This document shows, piece by piece, positions 19,599 through 28,048 of a stretch of 64,000 nt of DNA. Every line of letters starts with the position of its first letter. Position 1 is the stretch's first letter. This DNA comes from Pusillimonas sp. DMV24BSW_D (lineage in GTDB: Bacteria; Pseudomonadota; Gammaproteobacteria; Burkholderiales; Burkholderiaceae_B): positions 1,612,001 to 1,676,000 of the forward strand of contig NZ_CP049990.1 of the NCBI RefSeq assembly GCF_011388195.1. The letters are read 5' to 3'. The notes beneath the pieces are model-generated. The model was not told where the DNA came from and searched no databases. It saw only the letters and a program-made list of their open reading frames with translations. Made by a program: the position numbers and the translations under genes.

Positions 19599-21443
19599 AT
19601 GAACAGATTCATACTCATTCTCTTCGTTGTTTTTATGGCGTTTGTGCCTCAATGGTCGGCTACCCCGGAATTCTGGGTCACGCAGTTGAATTACATTGGC
19701 CTTGCGTCTTTGGTCGTTTTAGGGCTTGTGCTGCTTACGGGCGTGGGCGGGTTAACGTCTTTCGGTCAGGCGGCGTTTGTGGGGTTGGGTGCCTACTCCA
19801 CTGCTTACCTCACTACGGCAGCGGGCTGGTCTCCCTGGCTGGCGCTTATCATCGGCTTGGTGCTGACGCTGGTCGTGGCTTATGTGCTTGGTGCCATCAC
19901 GTTGCGTTTGTCAGGGCATTATTTGCCGCTGGGCACAATCGCCTGGGGTTTGTCGCTTTATTACCTGTTCGGGAACATGGCGTTTCTGGGCCAGTACGAC
20001 GGGATTGCCGGCATTCAGCCCGTTAATGTGTTTGGCTTTTCCCTGGACAGCGGGCGCGAAATTTTCTATTTGATCTGGGTGTGCGTGCTGTTGGCTATGT
20101 GGGGTACGTATAACCTGCTGAGCTCCCGCCCTGGGCGAGCCATTCGTGCTCTCAAGAGTGGTTCGGTCATGGCTGAGTCTTTCGGCATCAATATGGCATC
20201 GTACAAAATTATTATTTTTGTTTATGCCGCTTTGTTGGCTTGTCTGTCGGGCTGGTTGTATGCACATATGCAACGCGCAGTGAGTCCCAGTCCTTTTGGC
20301 TTGAACTACGGTATCGAGTATTTGTTCATGGCCGTGGTTGGGGGGAGCAGCAGTGTCTGGGGCGCTATCGTTGGTTCCGGAGCTATCCTGACACTTAAAG
20401 ACCAAATCCAGAATGTCCTGCCTGCTATTCTCGACACGACAGCGAACTTCGAGCTGGTTGTGTTTGGGGTTCTGATGGTGTTGGTGCTGCAATATGCGCG
20501 CGATGGTATATGGCCATTGATTGCGTCTGCGTGGAATAGTGTTACTGGGCAAGGTGCAACCCGCCGTATGGCGCCGCCGCCCAAGGCGGAGCAACTGCCG
20601 CAACGCACTCGGCCCGAGCAAGGCAAGTTGGTGCTTGAGGTTGAAGGTGCTCGCAAAGAGTTCGGGGGGTTGGTTGCTGTTAACGATATTAGTTTCAAAC
20701 TGAAGGCCGGCGAAATCATGGGCCTGATCGGCCCTAATGGTGCAGGTAAAAGTACAACGTTTAATCTAATAACAGGTGTTCTGCCGGTTACCAGCGGAGC
20801 GGTAAATTTTATGGGCCATCAGCTTGAAAAGCTGCGTTCACGCGAAATTGCAAAGTTGGGCGTGGGCCGTACGTTTCAGCATGTTCAGTTGCTGCCTACC
20901 ATGACCGTCCTCGAAAACGTCGCAATTGGCGCGCATTTGCGCCGCAACGTAGGGGTGGTGTCGGCCACGCTGCATACCGAACGCAAGAGTGAAGCCGAGC
21001 TACTTCACGAAGCGGCTGTTCAGCTTGAGCGTGTGGGTCTAGGTGATCATCTGTATGAAGAGGCCGGCAATCTGGCGCTGGGGCAACAACGTATTCTCGA
21101 AATTGCGCGGGCTTTGGCGGCTGATCCCGTGTTGCTGCTGCTCGATGAGCCTGCGGCTGGCCTGCGTTACAAAGAAAAGCAGGAGTTGGCGAAAGTGCTG
21201 GATCAACTGCGTAATGAGGGCATGAGTATTCTCTTGGTTGAGCACGATATGGATTTCGTGATGAACCTCACCGATCATCTGGTGGTGATGGACTTCGGTA
21301 CCAAAATTGCCGAAGGTCGCCCGGAAGAAATCCAGAAGAACCCGGCAGTGCTTGAGGCTTACCTGGGGGGCATCGAAGAAGGGCTTGATCTGGACGACGG
21401 TGTCGATGGACACGCGTCGGCAACGGCAGGGGGTGTGGCATGA
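19599..21443 (+). CDS. Fused LivM-LivG (permease plus ATP-binding protein)
   Basis: The 614-residue protein unites two normally separate subunits. Residues 1-320 are LivM: hydrophobic segments with GGLTSFGQAAFVGLGAY, RLSGHYLPLGTIAWG and the coupling loop GRAIRALKSGSVMAESFGIN. A proline- and charge-rich linker runs to about 345. Residues 346-600 are LivG: Walker A GPNGAGKST near 378-386, GVGRTFQHVQLLPTMTVLENV, signature LALGQQRILEIARAL, Walker B LLLLDEPAAGL and the H-loop LVEHDMDFVM. The signature LALGQ departs slightly from LSxGQ but is common in LivG. A short acidic tail follows. The stop overlaps the livF ATG. Confidence 0.95.
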   Translation: MNRFILILFVVFMAFVPQWSATPEFWVTQLNYIGLASLVVLGLVLLTGVGGLTSFGQAAFVGLGAYSTAYLTTAAGWSPWLALIIGLVLTLVVAYVLGAITLRLSGHYLPLGTIAWGLSLYYLFGNMAFLGQYDGIAGIQPVNVFGFSLDSGREIFYLIWVCVLLAMWGTYNLLSSRPGRAIRALKSGSVMAESFGINMASYKIIIFVYAALLACLSGWLYAHMQRAVSPSPFGLNYGIEYLFMAVVGGSSSVWGAIVGSGAILTLKDQIQNVLPAILDTTANFELVVFGVLMVLVLQYARDGIWPLIASAWNSVTGQGATRRMAPPPKAEQLPQRTRPEQGKLVLEVEGARKEFGGLVAVNDISFKLKAGEIMGLIGPNGAGKSTTFNLITGVLPVTSGAVNFMGHQLEKLRSREIAKLGVGRTFQHVQLLPTMTVLENVAIGAHLRRNVGVVSATLHTERKSEAELLHEAAVQLERVGLGDHLYEEAGNLALGQQRILEIARALAADPVLLLLDEPAAGLRYKEKQELAKVLDQLRNEGMSILLVEHDMDFVMNLTDHLVVMDFGTKIAEGRPEEIQKNPAVLEAYLGGIEEGLDLDDGVDGHASATAGGVA

Positions 21444-22204
21444 GCGCAACGGAAAATCTGGTCTTGCAGGTGAACAGCCTGACATCACAGTATGGCAAGG
21501 TGACTGCCCTGAATGAGGCGAGTATTAAAGTGGCCCAAGGCCATATTGTTACCGTCATTGGGGGCAACGGCGCGGGTAAGTCGACCTTACTGAATTCGCT
21601 TATGGGTTCTTTGCCCAGTAATGGACACTGCACGGGGGAAGTGCGGTATCGCGACCGTGATATTTCCGGTTGGCAGGTTGAGCAAAGGGTGGCGCATGGC
21701 ATCTCCCTTGTTCCTGAAACGCGTGAATTATTCGGCAGTATGTCTGTTGAAGACAATCTGTTATTGGGTGGCTTTCGTCTTTACCGCGCCGGCAAAACGG
21801 GCTGGAAAGATAAAATCGATGAGGTTTATGAGCTTTTCCCCCGTTTGAAAGAGCGTCGCATACAGCATGCCGGCACGCTTTCCGGCGGTGAACGGCAAAT
21901 GCTTGCAGTGGGGCGTGCGCTAATGGCGCAACCGGAATTGCTAATGCTTGACGAGCCTAGTCTTGGTCTGGCGCCGCGTATTGTGCGTGAAATTTTTCAG
22001 ATTATTGCACGGTTGCGGCAGACCGGCGTTTCGATTTTGCTGGTCGAGCAAAATGCCCGTGCTGCCCTGCAGGTGGCTGATTACGGCTACGTGCTGGAAA
22101 CCGGCGAGGTGATTCTCGAGGGGCCGGCCAAAGAGCTTAGCGACAATCCGCGTGTTATCGAGAGCTATCTGGGGCTGGGGAACAAGAAGGCTGAAGTGGC
22201 ATAG
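21440..22204 (+). CDS. livF: Branched-chain amino acid ABC transporter ATP-binding protein LivF
   Basis: Second ATPase subunit of the LIV-type importer, 254 residues. Motifs are intact: Walker A GGNGAGKST, RVAHGISLVPETRELFGSMSVEDNLLLG, signature TLSGGERQMLAVGRAL, Walker B LLMLDEPSLGLAP and the LLVEQN segment. It follows livM-livG with a four-base overlap. The last 50 bases overlap, on the opposite strand, the 3' end of a degenerate LivF paralogue. No periplasmic binding protein (LivK) gene is present in the operon, so it must lie elsewhere. Confidence 0.96.
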   Translation: MSATENLVLQVNSLTSQYGKVTALNEASIKVAQGHIVTVIGGNGAGKSTLLNSLMGSLPSNGHCTGEVRYRDRDISGWQVEQRVAHGISLVPETRELFGSMSVEDNLLLGGFRLYRAGKTGWKDKIDEVYELFPRLKERRIQHAGTLSGGERQMLAVGRALMAQPELLMLDEPSLGLAPRIVREIFQIIARLRQTGVSILLVEQNARAALQVADYGYVLETGEVILEGPAKELSDNPRVIESYLGLGNKKAEVA

Positions 22205-22925
22205 GGGGTGCAGCTTGTGGGGGCGCAGGTGGTGTATCCAGCTCGTCCCAGGTAGGTGCCGGTGAAAAACTATTCAGTAGCTGCCCATTTTTAATGACGT
22301 GAAAGTAGTCGGTAACCTGGGCGGCAGCGCCCGGTTGATGATCCGCCATGACAATGGTGTAGCCCTGTGTTTTCAGTGTGCTAATGGCGTGGCTGAGAAT
22401 GTGGGCTATATTGGGCGTGATGCTGTCACTGATTTCGTCTAGCAACAGTATGTTGGTTCCCTGCCGCAATACTTTTGCAACAGCAAGTAATTGCCTTTCA
22501 GGCGTTGATAAATGTGCTACGGGGTGATGCCGGAAATGTCGTAAAAGCGGCATGAGTTCGTAAATGCCCGCCAATGACATCCCCCCGCCCAGTGTCTCTG
22601 TTGCCTGCATTGGTTTGAGCAGGTTTTCTTCGCAGCTTAGGTCTTCGGCAAGCGTGTGTTCGTCAGGCCCGTAACTAATACCTAAATGGGCGATTTTCTG
22701 TGGGGGCATATGAATGGACTCAACACCGTTGACTCTCACTGAACCGGTTCTGGTGCCTGTTAGGCCGAGAAGTGAGCGAAGCGTGGTTGTGCGGCCGGAG
22801 CCATTGTCGCCGAGTAAACCAATAACCTGGCCGGGCATGACGGTAAGGTCGATGCCTTTGAGGACGTGGGTATGATCGTCGTACCACGCATTCAGGTTTT
22901 TGATTTCGAGGGCAGGGTGCGCCAT
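22155..22925 (-). CDS. LivF-like ABC ATPase with degraded catalytic motifs
   Basis: The 256-residue protein keeps the overall LivF layout (IYELMPLLRHF, LLAVAKVL, LLLDE) but alters the catalytic residues. Walker A is GDNGSGRT (39-46), with Arg45 in place of the essential lysine. The signature is LSTPE (139-143) instead of LSGGE. Walker B ILLLDE (159-164) is kept, but the following EPSLGLAP becomes EISDSITP, and the LLVEQN segment reads MADHQ. The C terminus is a proline-rich tail from about residue 224, the last ~16 residues of which are encoded opposite the end of livF. A good ribosome binding site (AAGGGGG) precedes the ATG and the frame is open throughout, so it looks expressed, not decayed. 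Its role is unknown; a regulatory or structural partner of the Liv complex is possible. Confidence 0.85.
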   Translation of the reverse strand: MAHPALEIKNLNAWYDDHTHVLKGIDLTVMPGQVIGLLGDNGSGRTTTLRSLLGLTGTRTGSVRVNGVESIHMPPQKIAHLGISYGPDEHTLAEDLSCEENLLKPMQATETLGGGMSLAGIYELMPLLRHFRHHPVAHLSTPERQLLAVAKVLRQGTNILLLDEISDSITPNIAHILSHAISTLKTQGYTIVMADHQPGAAAQVTDYFHVIKNGQLLNSFSPAPTWDELDTPPAPPQAAPPMPLQPSCSPAPDSSR

Positions 22926-23017
22926 GCAACCCCCTTATGATTGCTTGTGAAATACAGAACAGTGTTCAGCCAGACGTCAGTATGACGGGACTCGAACCAA
23001 AAGCAAATGAGGGTTTG

Positions 23018-23662
23018 TCATAGCGGGACAATCCCTGATTTTTCTTTGTATTCACATAAATCGTTAATGCCGCATTGCTTGCATTTGGGTTTACGTGCCA
23101 GGCATACGTAGCGACCATGCAAAATCAGCCAATGATGTGCGTCCAGCTTGTATTCTTGCGCAACCACCTTTTCCAGTTTTCTTTCAACCTCCAGCACTGT
23201 TTTGCCCGGAGCCAGGCGTGTGCGGTTGGCGACACGGAAAATATGCGTATCAACTGCGATGGTGGGATGACCAAAGGCCGTGTTGAGCACGACGTTGGCT
23301 GTTTTTCGGCCTACCCCGGGCAGTGCTTCAAGTGCCGCGCGATCTTGGGGGACTTGGCCATTGTGTTGTTCCAAAAGGATCCGGCACGTTTTGATCACAT
23401 TTTCCGCTTTGGTTCGATAAAGCCCAATTGATTTGATTTTTTCGGTTAGGCCTTCCAGCCCCAGAGACAAAATACCTTCGGGTGTTCCGAACTCAGGAAA
23501 GAAACGGGCGGTGGCAAGATTGACCGATTTGTCGGTTGCTTGCGCCGATAGGATGACGGCAATCAGCAACTGGAAGTTGGTTTCATATTCCAGTTCGGTG
23601 GTGGGGTTCGGATTGGCGCTCTGCAGGCGGGCAAAGATGGCTTTGCGTTTTTGTTGATTCAC
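23018..23662 (-). CDS. nth: Endonuclease III
   Basis: Bifunctional DNA glycosylase/AP lyase that removes oxidised pyrimidines. The 214-residue protein contains [16 protein letters not shown], the helix-hairpin-helix [13 protein letters not shown] with the catalytic lysine, the catalytic aspartate in [11 protein letters not shown] and the [4Fe-4S] cysteines spaced C-X6-C-X2-C-X5-C at the C terminus. It overlaps rsxB by four bases and is the last gene of fdxA-fpr-phaZ-rsxB-nth. Confidence 0.97.
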   Translation of the reverse strand: MNQQKRKAIFARLQSANPNPTTELEYETNFQLLIAVILSAQATDKSVNLATARFFPEFGTPEGILSLGLEGLTEKIKSIGLYRTKAENVIKTCRILLEQHNGQVPQDRAALEALPGVGRKTANVVLNTAFGHPTIAVDTHIFRVANRTRLAPGKTVLEVERKLEKVVAQEYKLDAHHWLILHGRYVCLARKPKCKQCGINDLCEYKEKSGIVPL

Positions 23663-24294
23663 GGTGTTTGGCCCCGACGTCGGGCCCGTGCACGTGCCAG
23701 CGCATCAGCAATGGTTTTTTTGCGGGCTTCTGCATCATTGTTGGCAGAAGCAGTTAGTGCGGCCTTGTTGCTGAGCGTGCGTGCAGCCAGTGGTTGGTCT
23801 TCAGGATGCTTGCGTTTCAGACGCGCTTCGCGACGCCGGGTGTTTGTACGTGCCTTGTCGGCATCTTCGGCAGTCCATTCCCGTTCAGCCGGAACCATAT
23901 TGATACAGTCTACCGGGCATGGGGCAACACAAAGTTTGCATCCCGTACAGGAGTCGGGTAGGACGGTGTGCATGAGTTTTGAAGCGCCCACAATGGCGTC
24001 GGTTGGGCAAGCCTGTATGCACAGGGTGCAACCAATGCAATGCGCCTCGTCGATTTGGGCTACTTGCAGTGGTTCAGGCTGCCCGCAGTTTGTGTCAAGT
24101 GCGGTAACAGCGCGGTTCAACAAGCGAGACAAGGCCTCAATGCCGGCGTCCCCCCCAGGGGGACATCGATTGATGGGTGCATGCTCGGTGACAATGGCTT
24201 GCGCATAGGGCAGGCAGCCGTTGTACCCGCATTGCGTGCATTGTGTTTGCGGCAAAATTGCATCGACTTGTTCAACAAGCGCGTTCTGGTTCAT
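23659..24294 (-). CDS. rsxB: RnfB/RsxB-type ferredoxin (orphan, no membrane anchor)
   Basis: Iron-sulfur protein of 211 residues. It has the RnfB N-terminal cluster motif (C19, C22, C27, C44 in [16 protein letters not shown] and NRCPPGG) and two [4Fe-4S] ferredoxin motifs, C86-C96 and C116-C126. The N-terminal hydrophobic anchor of enteric RnfB is missing, and a basic, Ala/Arg-rich tail of about 70 residues follows the ferredoxin part. No other Rnf/Rsx subunits are near. The ATG at 24294 is four bases into the phaZ overlap; the longer open frame upstream is phaZ coding sequence. The nth-rsxB pair is typical for betaproteobacteria; an electron-transfer role is inferred from the cofactors. Confidence 0.9.
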   Translation of the reverse strand: MNQNALVEQVDAILPQTQCTQCGYNGCLPYAQAIVTEHAPINRCPPGGDAGIEALSRLLNRAVTALDTNCGQPEPLQVAQIDEAHCIGCTLCIQACPTDAIVGASKLMHTVLPDSCTGCKLCVAPCPVDCINMVPAEREWTAEDADKARTNTRRREARLKRKHPEDQPLAARTLSNKAALTASANNDAEARKKTIADALARARARRRGQTP

Positions 24295-25523
24295 GAAGCT
24301 GGACGTGCATTGGCAATGAATTGAGCCAGTTCCGGATAAATAATATTCCTCCAGCGCCGGCCGGAAAATATACCGTAATGCCCTGAACCCGCTGCCGTGT
24401 AACGATGTTTGTACTTGGCTGGAATGGCGGTGCACAGTTCATGCGCGGCATGCGTTTGACCTTGTCCGGAAATATCGTCGAGTTCGCCCTCAATGGTTAA
24501 CAGGTGGACGCCCTTTATTTTCCCTGGATCAACACGCTCTCCTTGTACATCCCAGCATCCGCGTGGCAGAAGATGTTGTTGGAATACGATATCGATTGTG
24601 TCCAGATAGAACTCAGCCGGCATGTCGAGAACGGCGTTATATTCATCGTAGAAACGACGGTGCGATTCAGCGTCGTCATCGTCACCCTTGACCAAATCCA
24701 GATAGAAATCGTAATGCGATTCCATGTGGCGATCCGGATTCATGGCGATAAACCCCGCATGCTGCAGAAAGCCGGGATAAACCCGACGGCCGGCGCCCGG
24801 GTATTTGGCCGGAACGCGATGGATCAGGTTGTTTTCGAACCACGAGTGTGATTGCGTTGTGGCAAGACGGTTAACTTGCGTGGGAGACTCCCGCGCATCG
24901 ATGGGACCGCCCATGAGGGTCATGCTGACGGGCAGGCATGGGTCGCTGTCTGCAGCCATAAGTGATACCGCGCCCAGTACGGGAACAGTGGGTTGGCATA
25001 CCGACACCACATGTGCGCCGGGCCCCAGGTAGTGCAGGAAATCACGAATGTAGTTTACGTAATCATGTAAGTGAAAAGCGCCGTCGCGCAGCGAGACCAT
25101 GCGGGCATCGACCCAATCGGTAATGTATACCTCATGCGCAGGTAAAAACGACTTTACTGTGTCTCTTAACAGCGTGGCGTGATGTCCGGATAAGGGCGCA
25201 ACCAGTAATACGGTTGGCAGGTCTCGGTCGACTGGTTCTTCACGCTTGAAATGGATGAGCTTACAAAACGGAAGTTCTTTGACGCTTTGCGGTTCTACCG
25301 GAATTTTTTTTCCGTCGATGACAGTGTGGTCAATGTCCCATTCGGGCTTTTCATAGGCTTTGCCCAACCGGTGCATGAGCTCGTATGTTGCGGCAATATG
25401 GCGAGATACCGGTGTGTACGAGAGGGGGCTGTATGGGTGGGTAAATAGTTGCGAGCCCTGACCGGTAAAGGAAACGAGCGGCATGAGAAAAGTGCGTTGC
25501 AATTCGTGTAGATCGTAAAGCAT
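24291..25523 (-). CDS. phaZ: Intracellular polyhydroxyalkanoate depolymerase
   Basis: Enzyme of 410 residues that mobilises native poly-3-hydroxybutyrate granules. It starts [16 protein letters not shown], has the depolymerase fold with the catalytic cysteine C176 in [12 protein letters not shown], and the later histidine motif [19 protein letters not shown]. These match the cytoplasmic PhaZ1 family of Ralstonia, which uses Cys-Asp-His instead of a serine. The start at 25523 is supported by the family N terminus; AAGGA lies upstream at a long distance. The gene implies that the organism stores PHB. ATGA overlap with rsxB places it inside the redox operon. Confidence 0.93.
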   Translation of the reverse strand: MLYDLHELQRTFLMPLVSFTGQGSQLFTHPYSPLSYTPVSRHIAATYELMHRLGKAYEKPEWDIDHTVIDGKKIPVEPQSVKELPFCKLIHFKREEPVDRDLPTVLLVAPLSGHHATLLRDTVKSFLPAHEVYITDWVDARMVSLRDGAFHLHDYVNYIRDFLHYLGPGAHVVSVCQPTVPVLGAVSLMAADSDPCLPVSMTLMGGPIDARESPTQVNRLATTQSHSWFENNLIHRVPAKYPGAGRRVYPGFLQHAGFIAMNPDRHMESHYDFYLDLVKGDDDDAESHRRFYDEYNAVLDMPAEFYLDTIDIVFQQHLLPRGCWDVQGERVDPGKIKGVHLLTIEGELDDISGQGQTHAAHELCTAIPAKYKHRYTAAGSGHYGIFSGRRWRNIIYPELAQFIANARPAS

Positions 25524-25558
25524 TGCGAGTGGTTTCCTTTTTGTGACAGGGGATGGGT

Positions 25559-26344
25559 TTACCAATAATTTTCAACGGCAAGATTGCCCGGGTTGCCGCG
25601 TCGACCGACGGCAAAACCTTTCTTCTTCAGTATGGCACGGGCGTCAGCCAGCATTTCAGGGTTTCCGCAAAGCATGATTTTGTTGCGGTCCGGGTCTAAT
25701 GGGCAGTGGGCCAGTTTTTCGAGCTCGCCATTCTCGATAAGTGTCGTAATGCGTTCTTGTGGAACGCCGGGCATGGGCTCACGGGTTGGGATGGCAAGGT
25801 AGACAAACTTTGCCGGCAAGGCTTGGGTGCCGCTATCAGCCTGCCACTGGCGTATTTCTTCGCTGTAAGCAAGTTCGTCTTTGGTGCGTACGCCGTGAAT
25901 CAGGATGATTTGATCGAAGGCCGCCCATGTGGCGGGATCGTTCAGCATCGACAGGTACGCCGACAGCCCGGTTCCGGTGGCGATCATCCATAGCGTACCA
26001 CCCGGTTCAAAGCGGTCGGCCGTCAAAAAGCCGAAAACCGTGTTGTCGATGTAAATGGTGTCGCCCGGTTTCAAGGCGGCCAAACGAGGGCTGAACTCAC
26101 CTTCGGGCACGACGATGGAATAAAACTCCAGTGGTGTCTGGTCAGGCCCATTCACCATTGAATACGCCCGCCAGATTGAAGGTTCGGTGTCTGTTTCGAT
26201 TTTTTCCGATAGCCCAAGACGTGCGTATTGGCCGCCTTTGAACTTGAAGTTGTCTGGGCGGCTTACCTTGATGGATAGCAACTTCCCCGGTACCCACTCA
26301 CGAACTTGTAAAACTTTCTGGCGTGTGTATTTCTGTTCAGTCAT
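25559..26344 (-). CDS. fpr: Ferredoxin--NADP reductase
   Basis: Flavoprotein of 261 residues that exchanges electrons between NADPH and ferredoxin or flavodoxin. FAD-binding RAYSMVN (the RxYS motif), the NADP-binding WMIATGTGLSAYLSML, and the C-terminal CGNPEM followed by NPGNLAVENYW are all present. It is three bases downstream of fdxA, a plausible redox partner, and 35 bases upstream of phaZ. Fpr-type enzymes often respond to oxidative stress; no regulator site is evident here. Confidence 0.95.
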   Translation of the reverse strand: MTEQKYTRQKVLQVREWVPGKLLSIKVSRPDNFKFKGGQYARLGLSEKIETDTEPSIWRAYSMVNGPDQTPLEFYSIVVPEGEFSPRLAALKPGDTIYIDNTVFGFLTADRFEPGGTLWMIATGTGLSAYLSMLNDPATWAAFDQIILIHGVRTKDELAYSEEIRQWQADSGTQALPAKFVYLAIPTREPMPGVPQERITTLIENGELEKLAHCPLDPDRNKIMLCGNPEMLADARAILKKKGFAVGRRGNPGNLAVENYW

Positions 26345-26347
26345 GCC

Positions 26348-26671
26348 CTATCTTTCCAGATGCTGTTCTTTACCTTCAACCCCATTCCATTCATCGGCGT
26401 CGGGCAAGCCGCCTTTCGAGCGGTTTATGGGTCCGAATTCCGGGGAAAGATCTGCATTGATCTGGATAAAGCGAACCTGGTCGGCAGGAACATCCTCTTC
26501 CGCGAAAATGGCGTTGGCCGGGCACTCAGGCACGCAAACCGCGCAGTCGATGCATTCGTCGGGGTCGATAACGAGAAAATTGGGCCCTTCCCGGAAGCAA
26601 TCGACAGGGCAGACGTCGACACAATCAGTGTACTTACATTTAATACAGTTTTCGGTAACCACGTGGGTCAT
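26348..26671 (-). CDS. fdxA: Seven-iron ferredoxin FdxA
   Basis: Ferredoxin of 107 residues with one [3Fe-4S] and one [4Fe-4S] cluster. The first motif [17 protein letters not shown] and the second [17 protein letters not shown] are intact, followed by the basic/acidic C-terminal extension usual for FdxA. GGAG lies seven bases before the ATG. It is the first gene of the reverse operon and probably serves the downstream Fpr. Confidence 0.96.
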   Translation of the reverse strand: MTHVVTENCIKCKYTDCVDVCPVDCFREGPNFLVIDPDECIDCAVCVPECPANAIFAEEDVPADQVRFIQINADLSPEFGPINRSKGGLPDADEWNGVEGKEQHLER

Positions 26672-26858
26672 TCAGAGACTCCGGCAAAAATGACATTCAG
26701 GTTTGTGACGTATACCTTGCGCGACCGCAATGTGAGATGCCAGGTTAAACATTACAATGCCTGTTTTGATACATTGGGTAAAACCCCTTACGGGCATTTT
26801 ACCTAATAATGATTCAATTACCCGGAAGGCAACCCGCGTAGGCAGCGCAAGCGAACAC

Positions 26859-28034
26859 ATGATCATTACATCACTTTTGGATACCGACCTATATAAATTC
26901 ACCATGATGCAAGTGGTTTTGCATCATTTTCCCGCTGCGCAGGTGGAGTATCGGTATAAATGTCGCACGCCCAACGTCAATTTGGCGCCTTATCTCGATG
27001 AAATCCGTGAAGAGGTGCATGCCTTGTGTCAATTGGAATTCACCGATGATGAGCTCGAGTATTTGCGCGGGCTGCGGTTTATTAAAAGTGATTTTGTTGA
27101 TTTTCTCGGGTTGTTTCATTTGCCCGAAAAATGTATTCATATTGATCATGGCGAACTTCCCGGCGAAATCGCCATTTCCGTGAAGGGGTCGTGGCTGCAC
27201 ACCATTCTGTTCGAAATACCTGTTCTGGCCATTGTGAATGAAGTGTTTTTTCGCAATACCTGCAAAGAACCTGGTTGGGATGAAGGGCGCCGTCGGCTAC
27301 GTAAGAAAATGAATCTCGTGATAGATGATCCGGCGCTGGCGGATTTCCGCGTTGCAGAGTACGGCACGCGACGTCGGTTTTCCAAGCAATGGCACGATGA
27401 AGTAGTGGAAACGATGCACGATCAAATGGGCGCGCATTTCGCCGGAACGAGCAATATATTTCTTGCGCGAAAGCATGGCGTGACCCCTTTGGGTACCATG
27501 GGGCATGAGTATCTGCAGGCGTGCCAGGCATTAGGGCCGCGTTTGCGCGACTCACAGGTTTTTGCGCTTGAAACCTGGGCGAAGGAATACAGGGGCGACT
27601 TGGGTATTGCGTTGTCAGATGTATACGGTATGGACGCTTTCTTACGCGATTTCGACATGTATTTTTGCAAGCTCTTCGATGGCGCGCGTCACGACTCCGG
27701 CGACCCATTCCAGTGGGGTGAACGCCTGCTCGCGCATTACGTCGCCAATCGGGTCGATCCACGAACCAAAACGTTGGTTTTTTCCGACGCTTTAACCTTT
27801 CCGCGCGCTATCGAGCTGGCCAAGCAGTTTTCCGGCCGTTGTAAAGTGTCGTTTGGAATTGGTACCAATCTGACTAACGATCTGGGTCATGAGCCACTGC
27901 AAATTGTGATGAAAATGGTACGTTGCAATGGGCAGCCCGTTGCCAAAGTGTCTGACGCACCTGAAAAAACAATGTGTGATGATCCGGCCTACTTGGCTTA
28001 TTTGCGGCAGGTGTTTCAATTGCCGCCTGTTTGA
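26859..28034 (+). CDS. pncB: Nicotinate phosphoribosyltransferase
   Basis: PncB makes nicotinate mononucleotide from nicotinate and PRPP in NAD salvage. The 391-residue protein starts [18 protein letters not shown] and contains [38 protein letters not shown] (with the conserved histidine) and [14 protein letters not shown]. The ATG at 26859 fits the family start; the frame extends 34 codons upstream but that part is unlike the family. relA begins 14 bases downstream, suggesting cotranscription. The 187-base gap to divergent fdxA should hold both promoters; I found no clear boxes. Confidence 0.95.
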   Translation: MIITSLLDTDLYKFTMMQVVLHHFPAAQVEYRYKCRTPNVNLAPYLDEIREEVHALCQLEFTDDELEYLRGLRFIKSDFVDFLGLFHLPEKCIHIDHGELPGEIAISVKGSWLHTILFEIPVLAIVNEVFFRNTCKEPGWDEGRRRLRKKMNLVIDDPALADFRVAEYGTRRRFSKQWHDEVVETMHDQMGAHFAGTSNIFLARKHGVTPLGTMGHEYLQACQALGPRLRDSQVFALETWAKEYRGDLGIALSDVYGMDAFLRDFDMYFCKLFDGARHDSGDPFQWGERLLAHYVANRVDPRTKTLVFSDALTFPRAIELAKQFSGRCKVSFGIGTNLTNDLGHEPLQIVMKMVRCNGQPVAKVSDAPEKTMCDDPAYLAYLRQVFQLPPV

Positions 28035-28048
28035 GCATGAGGTGAAGC

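Noticed and set aside
22957-22967. Palindrome GAACAGTGTTC upstream of the degraded ABC ATPase, resembling a LexA site
   Set aside because: Spacing differs from both the Gram-positive and the enteric LexA consensus, and no promoter boxes align with it.
22926-23017. A tRNA T-arm-like sequence on the minus strand (GGTTCGAGTCCCGTC) in the nth/ABC gap
   Set aside because: The 5-bp T stem does not pair and there is no anticodon arm or acceptor stem around it. At most a decayed remnant.
24295-24435. Longer N terminus for rsxB
   Set aside because: This part is phaZ coding sequence in another frame and shows no RnfB similarity; the ATG at 24294 fits the family.
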